From the NCBI GenBank assembly GCA_023253245.1, contig JALRHB010000059.1, positions 1 to 7,887 on the forward strand: a DNA stretch of 7,887 nt, read 5' to 3'. Below the pieces are notes generated by a model. It was not told the DNA's origin, did not search any database, and saw only the letters and a list, made by a program, of their open reading frames with translations. A program made the position numbers and the translations under genes. Source of the stretch: Polynucleobacter sp. (lineage in GTDB: Bacteria; Pseudomonadota; Gammaproteobacteria; Burkholderiales; Burkholderiaceae). Positions 6,785 to 7,887 of this stretch are shown piece after piece (within the stretch, counting starts at the first letter, position 1; every line of letters begins with the position of its first letter).

Positions 6785-6821
6785 AATGGGTGGCGCCAAA
6801 ATAGCGCCAAACCCATTTTTT
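6785..6821 (+). terminator. Hairpin with T-tract in the plus direction (antisense-oriented intrinsic terminator candidate)
   Basis: The arms are AATGGGT (6785-6791) with ACCCATT (6811-6817) and GGCGC (6792-6796) with GCGCC (6804-6808), giving 12 pairs with a two-base AA bulge (6809-6810) and a seven-base loop. In the plus direction the stem runs into TTTTTT (6816-6821), the form of an intrinsic terminator. All genes here are on the minus strand, where the hairpin is followed only by TTACAATC. It may therefore stop antisense transcription from the lepA side, or protect the 3' end of the protease mRNA. Function is inferred; the fold is seen directly. Confidence 0.5.
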
Positions 6822-6845
6822 CCGCTTAAAAAGCAAGGTTTTAGC

Positions 6846-7887
6846 TTATTTTGGCCTGACGGGGATGACCATTGTGCTATCGGCTCGACGCACAAAAACA
6901 GGGACTGCTTTATTGGCATCCAAGGATTTCACTACGGCCTCAAATTGCTTAATTCCAGTGATGTCAGTATCGCCAATGCGCACAATCACATCACCGGGCC
7001 GCACCCCTGCGCGCGCTAAGGTGCCGTCACCCAATCCAGTAACTTCAACACCACCTCGGATATTCAATTCCCGCTTTTTAGCATCATTGAGCTCTGAAAC
7101 AATCACCCCCCTCGTGGTGGCAGTCTTGCCATTAGACCCGGGGGTCTCCGACCTTTTGACTGCCGCCTGACTAGAGTCAGTGTCGGCCACAGTCACCATT
7201 AAATCTTTGGTGGAGCCCTTACGCCACACCTGCACCATAACGCTTGTTCCGGGTTTAGTTTCGCCGACAACTCTTGGTAAATCAGTCGATTTAGCAATAT
7301 CACGGCCATTAAAACTCAAGATGATGTCGCCAGATTCAATGCCACCTGAAGCCGCAGGACCACCAGGCTCGACATTACGAACATAGGCGCCGCGAGGCTT
7401 GCCAAGCCCTAAACTTTCGGCAACCTCTTTAGTCATCTCTCCTAGAGCCACACCTATACGACCACGAGTCATCTTGCCATTGGTGCGAAGCTGATCCGCG
7501 ACTCGCATTGCCTCATCAATCGGAATAGCGAAGGAGATTCCCATGTATCCCCCAGAACGACTAAATATTTGCGAGTTAATCCCAATGACTTGACCAGCTG
7601 TATTGAGCAAAGGGCCACCTGAGTTACCAGGATTAACGGCTACGTCAGTTTGGATAAAGGGCAAATAATCACCGGTCTCGCGCTGCTTGGCGCTCACGAT
7701 GCCGGCCGTGACGGTGTTCTCCAAGCCGTAAGGCGAGCCAATCGCCATCACCCATTCACCCACTTTCAAGCGCTTGGCATCTCCCGTCGACACAGGCGTC
7801 AAACCCTTGGCGTCGATCTTGACCAGCGCCACATCGGTGCGCGTGTCAGCGCCGACGAGTTTGGCTTTGAATTCTCGCTGGTCTGGC
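6846..7887 (-). CDS. mucD: Do-family periplasmic serine endoprotease (MucD/DegQ/DegP type), C-terminal part
   Basis: The frame is open through the right edge; about 346 C-terminal residues are visible, and the signal peptide and the catalytic His lie outside. Do proteases degrade or chaperone misfolded envelope proteins in the periplasm. The catalytic Asp is in RTDVALVKID (Asp codon 7833-7835). The nucleophile Ser is in NPGNSGGPLLN (Ser codon 7620-7622). SPYGLENTVTAGIVSA and GISFAIPIDEA complete the protease core. Two PDZ domains follow: one starting near GRIGVALGEM, with GAYVRNVEPGGPAASGGIESGD, and a second from about TRGVIVSEL to the end, with GVRPGDVIVRIGDTDI. Two PDZ domains separate it from DegS. 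A GTG at 7832 is the valine of RTDVAL, not a start. In related bacteria the gene often follows the rpoE-rseA-rseB stress genes, which cannot be seen here. From about 7672 to the edge, composition is clearly more GC-rich than the rest. Confidence 0.93.
   Translation of the reverse strand, partial: PDQREFKAKLVGADTRTDVALVKIDAKGLTPVSTGDAKRLKVGEWVMAIGSPYGLENTVTAGIVSAKQRETGDYLPFIQTDVAVNPGNSGGPLLNTAGQVIGINSQIFSRSGGYMGISFAIPIDEAMRVADQLRTNGKMTRGRIGVALGEMTKEVAESLGLGKPRGAYVRNVEPGGPAASGGIESGDIILSFNGRDIAKSTDLPRVVGETKPGTSVMVQVWRKGSTKDLMVTVADTDSSQAAVKRSETPGSNGKTATTRGVIVSELNDAKKRELNIRGGVEVTGLGDGTLARAGVRPGDVIVRIGDTDITGIKQFEAVVKSLDANKAVPVFVRRADSTMVIPVRPK

Larger units (their letters stand above)
6701..6845. 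other. Intergenic spacer between the protease gene and lepA
   Basis: These 145 bases are the only sizeable non-coding stretch. They hold a strong imperfect hairpin (6785-6817), a short hairpin followed by a T-run in the minus direction (6760-6778), and weak promoter-like hexamers facing lepA. No gene is supported here. Transcription from the upstream protease gene may read through to lepA. Confidence 0.8.

Noticed and set aside
6672..7019. Plus-strand open frame of 115 codons across the lepA start, the spacer and the end of the protease gene
   Set aside because: It runs antisense to two well-supported genes, shows no recognisable domain and spans the hairpin. Its length is expected by chance opposite such coding sequence.
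6865..7386. Two further plus-strand frames (6865-7170 and 7180-7386)
   Set aside because: Both are antisense to the PDZ domains of the protease, whose frame is unambiguous.
7830..7832. GTG as the start codon of the protease gene
   Set aside because: It encodes the valine of the conserved RTDVALVKID segment, and the frame continues to the window edge with typical Do protease sequence, so the gene is truncated by the window.
1..7887. CRISPR arrays, tRNA or rRNA genes, insertion sequences, phage or defence genes
   Set aside because: No spaced repeat series, cloverleaf, transposase motif or terminal inverted repeat was seen. Almost every base is covered by a known housekeeping gene, so a novel system is unlikely here.

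Overview
The window is one uninterrupted set of minus-strand housekeeping genes from a betaproteobacterium. In the direction of transcription (right to left) they are: the 3' part of a Do-family periplasmic protease (mucD/degQ type), lepA, lepB, rnc, era, recO, pdxJ, acpS and the 5' part of nagZ. The run lepA-lepB-rnc-era-recO-pdxJ-acpS is a classical proteobacterial order. A mucD-type protease in front and nagZ behind point to the Burkholderiales. Base composition in hand-counted 60-base lines is about 42-52% G+C, low for that order. Together with the protein sequences, this suggests a Polynucleobacter-like freshwater bacterium. That placement is an inference, not a database result.

Layout: 1-376 is nagZ, cut by the window edge after about 125 codons. 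A 62-base gap precedes it. Positions 439-4895 hold six tightly packed genes (acpS, pdxJ, recO, era, rnc, lepB) with gaps of 15, 12, 6, 2 and 3 bases. lepA (4895-6700) overlaps lepB by one base (TAATG). A 145-base spacer (6701-6845) separates lepA from the protease gene and is the only sizeable non-coding stretch. It carries a strong hairpin, a weaker hairpin and weak promoter-like elements. The protease gene fills 6846-7887 and is open at the right edge.

The gene set joins translation and RNA functions (LepA/EF4, RNase III, Era) with protein export (signal peptidase I), periplasmic quality control (the Do protease), recombinational repair (RecO), pyridoxal phosphate synthesis (PdxJ), activation of acyl carrier protein (AcpS) and peptidoglycan recycling (NagZ). 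The short gaps imply co-transcription and probably translational coupling from lepA to acpS. No RNA gene, mobile element, CRISPR array or clearly novel system is visible.

The observation most worth checking is in the last ~215 bases (about 7672-7887). There the protease gene switches abruptly from the local composition (third-position GC about 42%) to about 76% while staying in frame. This fits a recombination breakpoint inside a conserved gene, or a chimeric assembly junction near a contig end.
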